Of a stretch of 64,000 nt of DNA, positions 44,166 through 56,010 are shown piece by piece. Under the pieces are notes generated by a model, which saw nothing but the letters and a program-made list of their open reading frames with translations, was not told the DNA's origin and searched no databases. The DNA lies in assembly GCF_000350225.1 (NCBI RefSeq), contig NW_005179213.1, forward strand, positions 40,847 through 104,846. The letters run 5' to 3'. Position 1 is the first letter of the stretch; each line of letters opens with the position of its first letter. The translations under genes were made by a program, and so were the position numbers. This DNA comes from Chondrus crispus. Taxonomy: Eukaryota > Rhodophyta > Florideophyceae > Gigartinales > Gigartinaceae.

Positions 44166-46571
44166 TTATAGATGATAGCGAACAACGTGACCATCCTTCT
44201 TTGCAGAGCCAAGTCCAATCTGAGACGTCGCACCGGGTGATATGCTATCCTCGTACGAAGCACCAGCATGTGAGAGATCTCCTCTTCCAATGAAGACAGA
44301 GTCGGTGGAACGTGGACCTTCTTCACCTGCACACCCATGGAAATGTGTCTCTGGGCTATTGAATCCTTCACTGTGAAGTGATGAGAGAACGGACAAACCT
44401 AAAGGGGGAATCCATTTTCACCAGAACAAATAAAGAAGTATCCAGGATTCCTTGCGTATTCCAGGTTTCCATTCTTAGATTTTCCAACGCCAAAGTCTGT
44501 ATGGAGGGACTGCCGAGGACAACATTTCCCCGTCAGCAAGAAGCGACCCCCAGACTTCGGAACACCCATCCCCGAAGTGCCCTTTTCAGGGTCCACGAGT
44601 CGAAGTGCAACAGCAATTTGCGCCAGGCGGACGTCCATCATAGCGCGCTTCCTTGCCACCCAAACTGTATCGGCATTCTGTTCGACTTCGGACGAAACAC
44701 CTGCTAGCGTGGTGATGTAGCGTCCGATGCCCTTATTTCGGTGTTTTCTATCTGTCTCGGGATCGACGTTGAAGATGGGGCTCCACACTTTGTGATTTGC
44801 TTCATTCTTCATCGCATCTTCGCCAGAGAATATTGCTTCGTTGTATTCTATCATCTCTTCGATGACGTCCCCTCCATGGAGAGGGGCTTCGAAAGCGAGG
44901 TTGGATGGCACACCACTGTCACTTCCGAAACTTTCAAGAATGACGAAGCCCTTCTCCCGCAGCTCAGTCGCCTTGGCCAGGAAGTATTCATTAGCCACAT
45001 TGTCTAATTCCATGGCTGCGGCTCAAAGAGCCTGTTCCTCCTTGTACTTCAGGGCCGTATTAGGACTCAGACCCGTGGACGGCAGCGCTTTCATGAACAC
45101 GTTGGACTTCGTCGACCCGAGTTCCTTTTGTCGCATAGCCGCGGCGTGATAGTACACGGCATGATGAATTCGCACCAAGTCTATCCTTTCGACCAGGCAA
45201 TTCGCTCGGTGACTAACTGGTATGCACAAAGAACGAAGCCAAGGAGTTTGATGCGTTATCGGATTCCCTTTCGGCAACTGACTCGGCGGAAGTAAGGCGT
45301 AGTTAACCCAATCCGGGTTCTTCGAAACATTCCATACGGCAGATTCGTGTGCCCCGATCGGGAGTAGACCTGGAAGAATGTCATCGAACTCCCCGACGTC
45401 ATCTTCCCTTGCCACATCACTTTAGACAGCGGGCGGTAAAGCCGGTATCCTCAATTCCTCTTCCTTCTCTTCAAAGGCAGTGTTGAGGGCACGGATGTTC
45501 TTAGTTGACTGGATAGAATCTTCCCCTCGTTTTCTCTTTCCTGTTTTCTTCAAAGGTACGTGCAGGGAAATCGTCAATGGATTAGTTTTAATCCTTTGGC
45601 GAATCCCTCTCCGAACTGTTACGGATGAGGCCTGTGAGGAGGACCCAGGCCCTTGCGCGTGACGAGGCGGCTGGAACGTATCAACTTGAGACGTAGTCGT
45701 TTGAGGTACTTGGCGTGAAGTACCTTGAGAGATAGGCTCGTCAGCTCGCTTAGAAAGCTCCTTAGGTGGAGCTAGAGCTTTCACGAGCTTTTTGCGGAGC
45801 ATATTGAGACGCTTGTCTTGGTCAAAACGCTGCCCAGCTTCATTAACTCCACTCCTGAAACTCTTCATCTGCCTTGCCACAAAGTCATCAATCCGCATCT
45901 TGATGCTTCTGCCGACCTCAATCTTCATTTCCAAGACGCTTTGCGACTCCTTTTCGTACGTGTTGGCAATGGTGCAAAGATCCTCATAAATTTCAGCAAA
46001 GGATTCAAAGAAAGCATTCTCGTACTCAGTGAAAGCACCGCGCTTCTTTCTCCTTTTCTTCTGACGCTTGAAGTTCGTCGGTTTGTCCGTCTCCACCTCG
46101 CGCAAGAAGACAACGACACATGAAATACCAAGAAGGATGCCAGACCTATGCAGGGTGAGAAGCCGACGGTTGCTAAGGTGCGTGATACCGATAGTCCTGG
46201 TCGTATCGCAGAGGCTTTTGATGGTGTCGTAGTCGATATCGTACTCCACAAGTCGTAGTGACAAGTGCGCATATCGAGAGTACTGCTTAGCCCCCAGCGG
46301 ACCAAGTACTTAATGCTTCATTAGCGCGGCTGCGACACCTGCGACAGTCATCACAGTACGCTGATTCTGCATATCCAACCGGTTCTTCATCATTCGAACA
46401 GCCGCTATAGTTGCGTGAATGGAATCTGTGAAGTTTGAGAACCGGATCTTCGACGAGGTGTCGTTGAGTAGAGCACCGATGCCTAGTTCTTCCAAGTCTG
46501 AAACGGGTTTACCCTCCTTCCTGTACCACACTTGTGCATCGCTCCATTCGAACTCATATTTCTTAAAATGT
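44166..46571 (-). pseudogene. 2-oxoglutarate/Fe(II) oxygenase with helical N-terminal region
   Basis: A single frame runs from about 46571 to 44399 and is broken only by TAA (46315-46313), TAA (45424-45422), TGA (45025-45023) and TAG (44401-44399). The N-terminal ~370 codons are helical and basic (KRQKKRRKKR, then MRIDDFVARQMKSFRSGV) with a Ser/Gln-rich linker. The oxygenase part begins LREKGFVILESF and has RQSLHTDFG (iron ligands His and Asp), NPGYFFICSGENGFPL, then VCPFSHH after the TAG, where family members have Trp. After a one-base shift near 44300 the second iron His lies in FIGRGDLSHAGASY. Such oxygenases hydroxylate or oxidise proteins or nucleic-acid bases. The substrate is unknown here. 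It sits in the same group as the gene A-like pseudogene. Confidence 0.7.
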
Positions 46572-47980
46572 TTAAATTAGGGGGTTATGATAACACCATC
46601 CACCACTAACGGGTTGACTGTAATGCCCTGCTACCCCCGTGCCTATTGGATAGTACAATAACACCATCTAAAAGGTGCATGCACCTTTTTGTGCGTTCTG
46701 TGTCCAAAACCCTCGCCGGTCTGTGATCAGTGACCACTGATCACAGACCCACTAATCACAGGGCCATTTGCTAAAAAGTTTGGAATCTAAACTTTTGTCA
46801 AATTTTACAGCAAGGACGATGTCGTACGACACCCCTCGCCGGTCTGTGATCAGTGACCACTGATCACAGACCCACTGATCACAGACCTGCTGATCACAGA
46901 CCCACTGATCACAGGTCCAAAATCTAAAACATTTTCTAAAAATTTGCAATCTTAAGTTTTGGCGATGACAACTTCGCCACGAGCGATACCCGCTCTACCC
47001 ACAGGCCCGTTGACAGTTTTTTCGTCCTAAACCCAGCCTCCCTCTATCTGAAGTACTTTCCATTTAATATTGAGGTCTTCTAAAACTGTACTATCCCATT
47101 AAGGCGAGTATTGCTCTGTACCCACAGACCCTTCTACAGTCTTACCGCCCTAAAGCCAGACTCGCTCTATCTGAAGTACTTTCCATTAATATTAAGGTCT
47201 TCTAAAACTGTACCATCTTATTAACGCAAATATTTTTTCGATATTATTGGGCTGCCGTTTCAACCGGTTGTGTCCCAGATTTAGAGGTGTTGTACGACAC
47301 CCCTCCTTGGTCTGTGATCAGTGACCACTGATCACAGAACCAAAATCTAAGACATTTTTTTAAAATTTGGAATCAATGGAGGTCTTGCGCGAGGACCGTT
47401 GTACGTGGGAGTTGTCTGCATAATTGCTTGACAGTGTCAGCTATTAACTCTTGCTTAACAGTGTCAGACATTACTAAATCCCCTACTCCATTAATCCCCT
47501 AATTACAAATATTGTAATTAGTAAATAATTGAGGTAATATTTAATGATCATTTAATTGAAGCACAAGCTCTATCATCATCCAGACAATGGTGTTTCAAAC
47601 CCTGGCGTCCTTGCGACGCAGTTTTGTTATTAATTGGCGCATGTTGTAATCATTGTACATTTAATGTTAATATTTAGTTTTCAATTAGTTAGAATTTTCG
47701 TCTGGTTTGATCCAGACGACAGTACAGCACACCATGGGTAATGAGACGCAGGCAATTGGTCATATCGTAGTTGCCACGCAATAAAGTATCTGACGGACAC
47801 GCGCTTCTTCGTGGATCGGAGGGTATCGGAGTTCACGGAACCACACTTCGAAAGCAGTGATGCAAGAAAAGTGGCATTTAAAAGTCAAAATTTCAATTTT
47901 CTTATAGTGCCAGGTTCGATATAGAGCCGTTTTCGTCCCACTGCCACAGGTCAGCACTATATTACCAATACAGGAAATGT
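46572..47980. other. AT-rich non-coding stretch
   Basis: No gene is seen. The composition drops to AT-rich from 47.4 kb. Two related segments (ACAATGGTGTTTC..GCGTCCTTG near 47585 and ACAATGGTACC..GCGTCCTTAG near 48213) show that an AT-rich unit of about 0.6 kb is duplicated in diverged form. Repeated GTACTTTCCATTTAATATT-like segments recur near 47055 and 47175. Confidence 0.4.
46720..47340. repeat. Recurrent TGATCAGTG-N-CACTGATCA palindromes
   Basis: TCTGTGATCAGTGACCACTGATCACAGA-type stems occur at about 46721-46748, 46840-46867 and 47311-47337. The second is followed by three more half-units (TGATCACAGACC) in tandem up to 46916. Each full copy can form a 13-14-bp stem. Confidence 0.7.
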
Positions 47981-48087
47981 TAGTATGGATGGCCACCCAT
48001 ACTAGAATCACCGTCCGAAAGTTATCAAATTTTAATAAAGTTGTAGTATGGCTGGCCACCCATACAGCAAAACGAAATCTTGTCGCG
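47981..48087. mobile_element. Foldback element copy 1 (diverged)
   Basis: AGTATGG-TGGCCACCCATACT arms and the middle segment (AGAATCACCGTCCGAAAGTTATC) match the better-preserved copy at 48431-48566. It has no coding capacity. A second TATGGCTGGCCACCCATAC arm lies at 48047. Confidence 0.5.
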
Positions 48088-48430
48088 CGACAACCATACT
48101 AGAATCATACTCAAATCACCCCCTAAAAAATATCAAAAATCTTAAATTTAACGTTAATAACTTAATATTTAACTACTATTTAATTAATGTCGAGCAGTAC
48201 CATCATTAGAACAATGGTACCCCGAAACTTTGCGTCCTTAGGACCCGATCGCAGAACATTACACTGTCGGACATGACTTAATGCATTTCATAAACACTAT
48301 ATACTTAACATTAATATTTAACTACGACTTAATAAATGTGTTGGTCGCCACGTGTACTTCATTGCATTTTGGTCATCTACACGTGTAGTACATTGCATTT
48401 TGTTCGCCACGAGTAATACATTGCATTTTT
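48088..48430. other. AT-rich spacer
   Basis: No gene. It contains the palindrome TTGTCGCGCGACAA near 48078-48091 and three loosely repeated CATTGCATTTTG-T segments at 48360-48430 next to the foldback element. Confidence 0.35.
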
Positions 48431-48566
48431 GTCGTGCAACAAGATTTTCAAAAGCTGTATGGGTGTCCAGCCATACTGGAATCGACCTCCAAAAAATTAG
48501 CAAAAATTACATTAGCTGCAGTATGGCTGGCCACCCATACAGCCTTTGAAAATCTTGTTGCACGAC
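48431..48566. mobile_element. 136-bp foldback MITE
   Basis: Inverted arms of 47 bases (48431-48477 and 48520-48566) match at 45 of 47 positions and leave a 42-base loop. The ends are GTCGTGCAACAAGATTTTC. No ORF is possible. It is a typical non-autonomous foldback element, related to the copy at 47981. Confidence 0.75.
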
Positions 48567-48720
48567 AGAACATTGCATATCATACCAAAGACCTTGCCTG
48601 CTCTTGCAAGCCTGCACGATGTACCCTGATATTTTTGAGAGCCCGACAGGGCTCTATAGTCGAGAAATCCCCCACTATAGCTGAACAACAAACTTTACTT
48701 ATATATCCTTTGCCAATCTA

Positions 48721-49737
48721 TCGTTCTCGCATCCCTTCAGAACGCATCGTGGGCGCACCCGTCCCGAACGTATCATTCTCGCACCCTTCCAAAACGCATT
48801 GTTCTCGCGCCCCTCCAGACCGCATCATGGGCGCTCACCTCCCGAACGCATCAATCTCGCACCCCCTTAGAACGCGTCGTGGGCGCACCCCTCTCGAACG
48901 TATCATTCTGGCATCCCTCTAAAACGAATGATGAGCGCACCCCTATAGAACACATCACGAGCGCACCCCTCTCCAACGTAGCATTCTGGCACCCCTTCAA
49001 ACGCATCATTCTCGCACCCCCTCAGCTCGCATCCTAGACGCACCTCTCCAGAACGCATCGTGCCCGCATCCCTCCCCAACGCATCTCTGACACACCCGTC
49101 CAAAATGCGTCGTTGAGGCAACGATCATCGAAACCTGCATACGGCGCTTTTCAATTTCGAGCAGTAATTAACTTAGAAAACTTTGATGTTCAGGACATAA
49201 ATTACGCCGCCTTATTGTGTAATTCGTACATGCGAATTGGGACACTGTTAGTGCAGTATAAGGCCCTGCCACTAAATCTGCCTGCTGTAATTGCCCCCCA
49301 GCACGATACGTTTTGAGCATCTGACAATCTTGGCAGACGAGGGACATGGTACGTGATAAAATATGAAGTTAATAATATTGGTCATGCGCCTCTAATCGCA
49401 CACGGCTAAAACTAGATTTTGCGCACTGACATTTCATTGGCTGTGCGCCGCCGTCGGTAAACTTTTAGTCAGAAATTGCCAACAGCAATGTTGCAAATAC
49501 AGCGCGTATGATGGTGCCGCCGTGTAAATCGGCCTAAAACGTATCGTCCCACCAGAAAACTGTCGCCGTTAAAACCGCCCGGCACGATACGTTTTGGGCC
49601 ATATATCGTAGGCAGTACCAAAATCGCACATACGTCGAATCAGGCCTGGACGATACGTTTTTTGTCATTACGTATCGATCTTGACATGTGCCCAAAACGT
49701 ATCGTCCCGCGGGAACTGACGCCAGAACTAAACATAG
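48721..49737. repeat. Left terminal direct repeat
   Basis: It matches 56811-57827 with only a handful of differences (for example at 48732, 48736, 48806 and 49724). It contains the short end of the 26-bp minisatellite (48721 to about 49110), then about 180 bases of unique sequence, then the five 12-bp motif copies. After 49737 the two copies diverge at once. Confidence 0.9.
49303..49705. repeat. Five copies of ACGATACGTTTT in both orientations
   Basis: The 12-mer ACGATACGTTTT lies at 49303, 49584 and 49650, and its reverse complement at 49536 and 49694. The pairs 49536/49584 and 49650/49694 are inverted with 36- and 32-base spacers. The same five recur at +8,090 in the right repeat. Inverted 12-bp arms resemble recombinase-binding sites; function is inferred. 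Confidence 0.7.
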
Positions 49738-50336
49738 AATTTTCCTGGACTTGGGAAGCCGTCAGCGTAGGAAAGTCGGTCGAAGAATTTTTTGGAAGTA
49801 TACAGCCACCGGCCCCCACTGTTAGGAATGTACATGGACAACTGTGTTCCCGTAATCCCCCTCCTCCCCCTAATCTCAAATTCGAGATGCACACTCATAA
49901 CTTCAACCAAAAGCAAAATTGCTCAACCTGCACCTCATTCAGACTCTGGCAAACCACAGATCAAATTCACATCCCCATTCCCTTCTGACGCCATACAGCG
50001 ACGTGTTTCCCTAACTCACGTAATCACCCTTAATTTCATGACCCTACTTCCTTGACACCCACTACTAACTATGCCAAATTCTCCACATCATCGTAGAACT
50101 TCACCACGTATCGGAACGTCAACCCTTCCTTTCTGTGCTACCCAGGCTCCCCGGTCTCCTACTCAGTATGAGCCCCTCGCAGGTCTTATTTCGACGCAAT
50201 GTTTACATATACAGGGTTCTCGTACTCACTGACCCCCCGCTCTCTCTTTACCTCTTCTCTTCTTCCCCAGCGTTTCGCATCCCCGAAACCCCTCACCTCT
50301 CCTCTCCTTTCCCGCTCTCTCCCGACTTCACGCGCA
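49738..50336. other. Leader of recombinase-helicase gene
   Basis: No separate gene is convincing. The last ~250 bases before ATG 50337 are strongly pyrimidine-rich (C and T), as in many promoters and 5'-UTRs. The open frame extends upstream to 50199 but the ATG at 50337 is preferred because composition becomes protein-like there. Confidence 0.4.
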
Positions 50337-53300
50337 ATGACTACGCCATCGCATGCCGCCGCTTTCGTCCGCAACGATCCTCGGGTGCCACTGCATCTCG
50401 CACCTACGTCCTTGTCTGTTGGCTTCCATTCCATCCCCCTCATCCTTGTCTGCGTCGATTGCAAGAGCGGGTCCCCCAGCGCAAGGGCCTTCAGCGACCA
50501 CTTGCGCCACGTTCACAACATCCCTACTCCCCAGGCCGCACAGCGCTCTAGACTCGCAGAAGAAGCCCTCTCCTTCCACCGTACCTCTGTTTCCGATTCT
50601 CCGCTCCTTTCCGACTACCTGCAGGCTCCCCAATTCCTCCCCGATCCGGCCATCACTCTTCTGGTCAAGAGCCTCCCCCCGCTTCAAGGATTCACTTGCA
50701 AATTAGTCTACTTCTGTCCTCTTTGCAAGCTCTCCAAGAGCACCCCGAAACGGCTTCGACAGCATATGAACTCCGTCCACCCGCCTGATGCACTCGGAAA
50801 CCCCTCGCCGACTGAGGTTGATCAAATCATTGGCCGCGGTGCTGTTCGCGCCCAGTCTCTGTTTAGTGGTGCCAAGACCAAATACTTTCCCGTTACGGCC
50901 GAAGAGCCAATAGGGGAAATGGTCACCGTCTCCCAAGTCCCCGTCGGCATTCCTGACTCAGAAGAAGAAGATCCCATCCAATCCGCCCCGGTGTCGTCAC
51001 CCCTCCCCATGGACACAACAACCGACTCAACTCTAGACCTCATCACTCCAGACCCCAACTCCCCGTCTTATGAGCTCCACAAATGTGCCGCCGACGTACT
51101 GGCCCGTCTAACGTGTTCCAGTTCGGACCTGGCACCGGGTCGACGATCTCATACCGAATTGGAGGAAAATGACGCAGACTCCGGCATCGCCCTCCGCAAC
51201 ACATTCCTGTCGATCACCGACTTTGATGAAGCCCTCGACGCTCTGCCTTTACGCCGTGAGAAGGCAGCTCAACTCACGGGTGCCGTCATGACGGAGGACG
51301 TTCAAGCAACTTTATCCACGGTTGCAACCTGCGTCCATCTATACTTTCAAAGTATCGCCAAGGTCGTCAGGGACGTCACGCATGGATTTCGTCAAGCGAT
51401 AAACCTCCACGGCACTACGCCCTTCCGACGGGTTCAATCCGTCGCAGAACGAAGATATGCTAGTCATGTCGCCCGCCTCCTCATCTTCACCCATCAGACA
51501 CGGGACGCCGACTTTTCCCGTAATGAACAGACTTCCGTCGCGATCGACGCCTTCTTTCATGAGCTCAATCGCACATCTCTCCACGAGACCCCAGGTGAAA
51601 CTCTCCCACTCCTTACACAGTCGCCTTCACGATGCCATGAAAAGCTTGCTCCTCGTCCGGCTCAGGCATGTCGACCTCCTCACCAACTTGGCCGTTCGTA
51701 ATTTTGTTGTCGCCGCTACCGTCGTTGCAAGTTCCGCCCCATTCTTCGCCCAGACTTCCCCGACCCTCAGACTCGCCGAAGCCGGTGACATGAGTCACAT
51801 TCTTGCCGCCCTCCAATACGCTGTTTCCGTGACAGCGATTCAAGAACTCCGCCGAGTAGCAGAAACGCCCCTTCCGGCCGCCCACCTCAACGACAACCAC
51901 CAAGATCCAGCTGCTGCCATCATCGCAACCGTCGATCAAGATGCCAACACTACCGCTACATTCATACGAAAAACTTTGGATGTCATCATGCGAATCATAA
52001 AACATGAGGAAGGTCCAATCTCTTTCACCGTCTGTGCCATTCACAAGCAACACCCTTGTGGCATAATCAAATCTCACCACCTCTCCATGCCTCTTTTGGG
52101 GACGATCATCACAAACCAACACAAGACTTTCGACAAGTTCTTCTACGAACACTGTCTTCTGGGGGCCGAGCTTCCTCCTGATTTCCAACGACTCGTTTTA
52201 TCTCTGCTTGACGACCCCACGAACCGCGCTCCTGGCTTTTCCTTTCTCTCCTCCCTCACTCACCACGCTTCCTGGGCGCAGGCCAACGTTGCCCATCTCC
52301 TCCATGCTCTAATGAATCCATCATCCGATTACCTCCATCGCACACCTTGCGTTCACCCCACATGTTCCTTTCCGCCCAGGGTTCCTACACAAGATGAGGC
52401 ATCCGGTCTTGGCCCATCTCCTACCTCTACTGCTTCCTCTGGCCAAGACCGAGAAATTCAAGTCGCTGGTGTTCGAATGACGAAAACAGGAGTCTTGCAG
52501 TTTCTCGCTCATTGCCAAATCATCCAAGACTCCCTACTTGCTATGATGCATTTTTCGTCCGGATCTCCCGGTCGAGCAACCGAGATATGCACTTATAGGC
52601 TACAAAATGGGGAGAACAACATCCGGAACATCTTCATCGGCCACCACTCCGAAATTTTGTTCAATCCTGGCTACTGCAAGTCAAGGGCCGCGCTCGGTAA
52701 CAACCGTGCGGTGTACCGATTTCCCGACAAGCAAACTTCGTTCCGAATGATCTCATACTTGTCGGTCATTCGCCCCTTGGAATGCGAAATGGTCAGAGCT
52801 CTCCATGGTGACGAAGCCATGAGAACCCATTGGACATTCTTATTCGCCAACAACGGCCAACGTTTCTCACCGCCACGTGTCACAAAGGTCATCAGGACTG
52901 CCCTGCAATCCAGGAGCATTCACATCTCCTTCAAGGATTACAGGCAGTTCACCAGTGGAATGGTTCCGCTTATATGTCAGAATAAGCTCCACAGCAGCAT
53001 GAATGACAGATTGGCAGAACACACCACAGCCGGACACCAACAAGCTGCGCATACCTCCTCTATCGCCCACAAACACTACGGACGAACTACCTCGCTAATG
53101 CCCGACTGTCCCGCCGCCACGCTAACAAAGCACCGCCAATTCTCCCATGAATGGCACCGCCATCTGAAGCTGCCGTCATTTTATAGTGACCGCGCTTCTT
53201 CACAACCGCTCCCACTCCAACATTCACAGCAACTCCAGTCTCGAGTGACCTCGCTATCTCAACATGAGCCGCAGCCTGTCTTCCAGGTTCATCAACCGAA

Positions 53301-56010
53301 ACCCCTCCTTCATGCTCTCAACGGAAGCACAGCAAACGAACTGCAACAACTGCAGCCAAACCCCTCTGATCTCAAATTCCCCAACAATTTCTCTGTAGGG
53401 TCCCACTCCAATCACAGTATTCGCCTCGATAACCCCCCCAACCATATCCTCCCTCCCCTCGTCAGGCCTCTACTGTCCGCTCTCAAAAAGGCCACACGTT
53501 CTAAATCTGCGGAATTCATGTCTCAAACGCAGTTTGCTGTCACAGCCACTGTGTCCGCGTCGCAGAACAACTCCCTCGTACTGATGCCCACCGCATCAGG
53601 CAAGTCTATGGCAGTCCTTCTACCAGCTTTCATGGAAAAGAATATCAAGTCCACTATCGTAGTCGTTCCCCTCAAGGCCCTTGTATCGGAGTACATGAGG
53701 CGCGCGACAAACTTCGCCCTACTCGCATCACATTGCGCGAATGGACAAGGATCACTGGAATTTGCCGACCTCTACATCTTCACGGCCGAACAGTTGTCGC
53801 GGCCGTCTTTCAAAGAGCTGGTTGTTCGACTTATGGATACTAACAGGCTCGCTCGAGTAGTCATTGATGAGGCTCATCTCACAGCCATGTGGCAACATTT
53901 CCGCCCTGAATTGAAGTTTTTGCGTCGATCCCTTTCTATCATCCCAAAGTCAGTCCCTCGTGTACTCCTCAGTGCCACCGTCCCACCCTGCGAGAGAAGA
54001 ATCATTCTAGAGCGCCACGGCATTAACACAGCCTTCCTTTTCTCAATGCCTTCTCAAAGAAGGAATCTCGAGTTTGTTGTTCATACCTTCAGTGACGACT
54101 CTGACCCGGGCCTAAACACTCGCACTCCTGAAGGCTCCTTTGCCACCGCACAAGAAGTCATGAAGATGAATGCAGTAAGCTTTCTGCATCAGCACTTTCT
54201 CCATTGCACCAACGCCCCAAAGCCGTTGCCCAAAACATATAGAATCATCGCTTTCGCCCTGACCCGCCAAGAAACAACTTCTCTCCACAAAGCCCTGACG
54301 GCCGCATATGCACAAGGAAGTGTTGCCCACTCCAATCAACGCATCGCAGTCGAGCCGCTCATATATCATGCCTGCCTCACTAAAGAGGCTCGCTAAAAGG
54401 CCCACAACGACTGGACAGCAAACGAAGAGCTCTACGACATCATAACAACCCATGACCTCGTACCTTCAACTCTGTTCCGTATTATGGTTTGTACGTCCGC
54501 CTTCGGTACCGGAATAGATGTTCCAGATGTTCGAGCAACAGTTCATCTTGGCGCCGCAAGAAGCCTTGTCGACTTTGCACAGGAGAGTGGCCGGTCTGGA
54601 CGCGACGGACACCACGCATTCGTCTTCGTCCTAAACTCAACCCAGTACAATAAGAGCTTCGAAACCTCCCTTCTCAAAAAGGGCAACATTGACGAAAATG
54701 ATCTCGCAGTAACGAACCGAAACGAGATGATGAATTGGGTCCTCAATACCACGGATTGCCGCAAAGATGCACTTTACACAGCCATGGATGGCCAAGTCTC
54801 TGGTGTCTATCGCTTCGACAAGCACGCAGTCTGGTGCGATGTTTGCAGATCTATGGTCCCCTCCCAGCCAACTAATGCACCGCACACCCCTCAGAGTTCA
54901 CAATTTCACACACCGGATACCTCTAGACCTTGGGATACAAATTCGCAATCCCAGTCTCAGCAACATTCGCTTCCCACCACATCATCGCAATCGCAGTTGG
55001 CACCTCCACATCAAGATCAAGATCAAAACCATCTCGAGCCTCAACGGCAAAACCAAATCGGAGCCGCCACATCCACGGAGCACAACCTCGATGAAATGCT
55101 TCTCTTGCTTGAGCAATGCGCTCCAACCAACCCCCCTCCAGCCCCTCCAGTTCGAAGAATCCTTAGCTTCTCCCCATAACAATCAAGTGAACGCTTGCTG
55201 CCTTCAGCATCACCTTCAATGCAGCAAGCACCATTTACAGTCCGTCCACGGTCACTTCCGACGGCATCACCATCTTTGAAGCAAGTCCTTTCGGGCAAAC
55301 GGCCCGCATCACTTCCACCATCGGGAAGAAATTCATTCAAGAGCTTACGAACTTCTCCCAGTATGGCGCGCCACACCCAACCTAATGTTCTCACAAACCC
55401 TTTCCCTTCCCCGTCACCTCCCCTATCGTTGCCATTTACTCACTTCCAGGCAATTGACACCGAATCCACGGTTCATTTAGTAACTCAATTCCTCTTCCTA
55501 ACCAAGATGACGTGTCTCTTATGCCACGCTTCTCCCCGCCGTTCCGGTACGGAACATCCTCAGAATGACTGTCCATTCATGGAAAGAAGCTGCTATGCCT
55601 GTTTCTCTACGACCCATTTCGTCCCGTCTTGCCCCGTCCCAAGAAAAGTCCCTCTCAAGTGCTATGATTGGCGCCTCTCGCACTGCCTTGGCCAACCACT
55701 TCACCCCACATTCGGCCAATACGGTCGTTGCGATCTACGTCCTATGGTATCACTCGCCTGGAACCTTTGGCGAATGAAGTCTTTCCAGCAACAGATCGCT
55801 GAAAACCTGTTCCCTTCCGAAATCCTTTGCCGCTTCAACTCCGTTCTCCGTGACCGCCCGGCCCGGGTCACTGAGAAGGACTTAGCTGTCATCTTCTCGG
55901 ATGCATCCATAGAGTCCGCTGACGAGAATAACGACGATATGCCTCTGACAATATGGCTCCCACTGGCTTGGGCCATACATCAAGGTCTTCTCGAACTGGA
56001 CTGCCAGTAG
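50337..56010 (+). CDS. C2H2 finger - tyrosine recombinase-like - RecQ helicase fusion
   Basis: ATG 50337 opens MTTPSHAAAF. Two fingers follow: CVDCKSG...HLRHVH (50451) and CPLCKLS...HMNSVH (about 50716). The frame changes by one base near 51600, at a 1-bp indel or small intron. A recombinase-like region has GRATEICTYRLQNG (first Arg, about 52570), FNPGYCKSRA (Lys), FKDYRQFTSG (Arg box) and HKHYGRT (Tyr, about 53077). The helicase has MPTASGKS (Walker A, about 53585), VIDEAHLTAMW (DEAH, about 53866), LLSATVPP, TSAFGTGIDVPDVR and QESGRSGRDG (motif VI). A Cys-rich tail (CLLCHASP...CPF...CYAC) ends at TAG 56010. In-frame TAA codons lie at 54394-54396 and 55177-55179. Similar finger-RecQ proteins are common near fungal telomeres. 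The recombinase reading is my inference. Confidence 0.7.

Noticed and set aside
44399-45013. Toxin or virulence role for the oxygenase-like gene
   Set aside because: Nothing in the sequence or its neighbours supports this. The iron-binding motifs point only to a 2OG oxygenase.
5273-56010. Reassigned stop codons (for example TAA/TAG as Gln)
   Set aside because: Several stops sit where Gln is expected, but TGA and TAG also replace Trp and Arg, and each long frame has only one to four stops. A ciliate-type code would give many more in-frame TAA/TAG codons, and the clear genes end normally.
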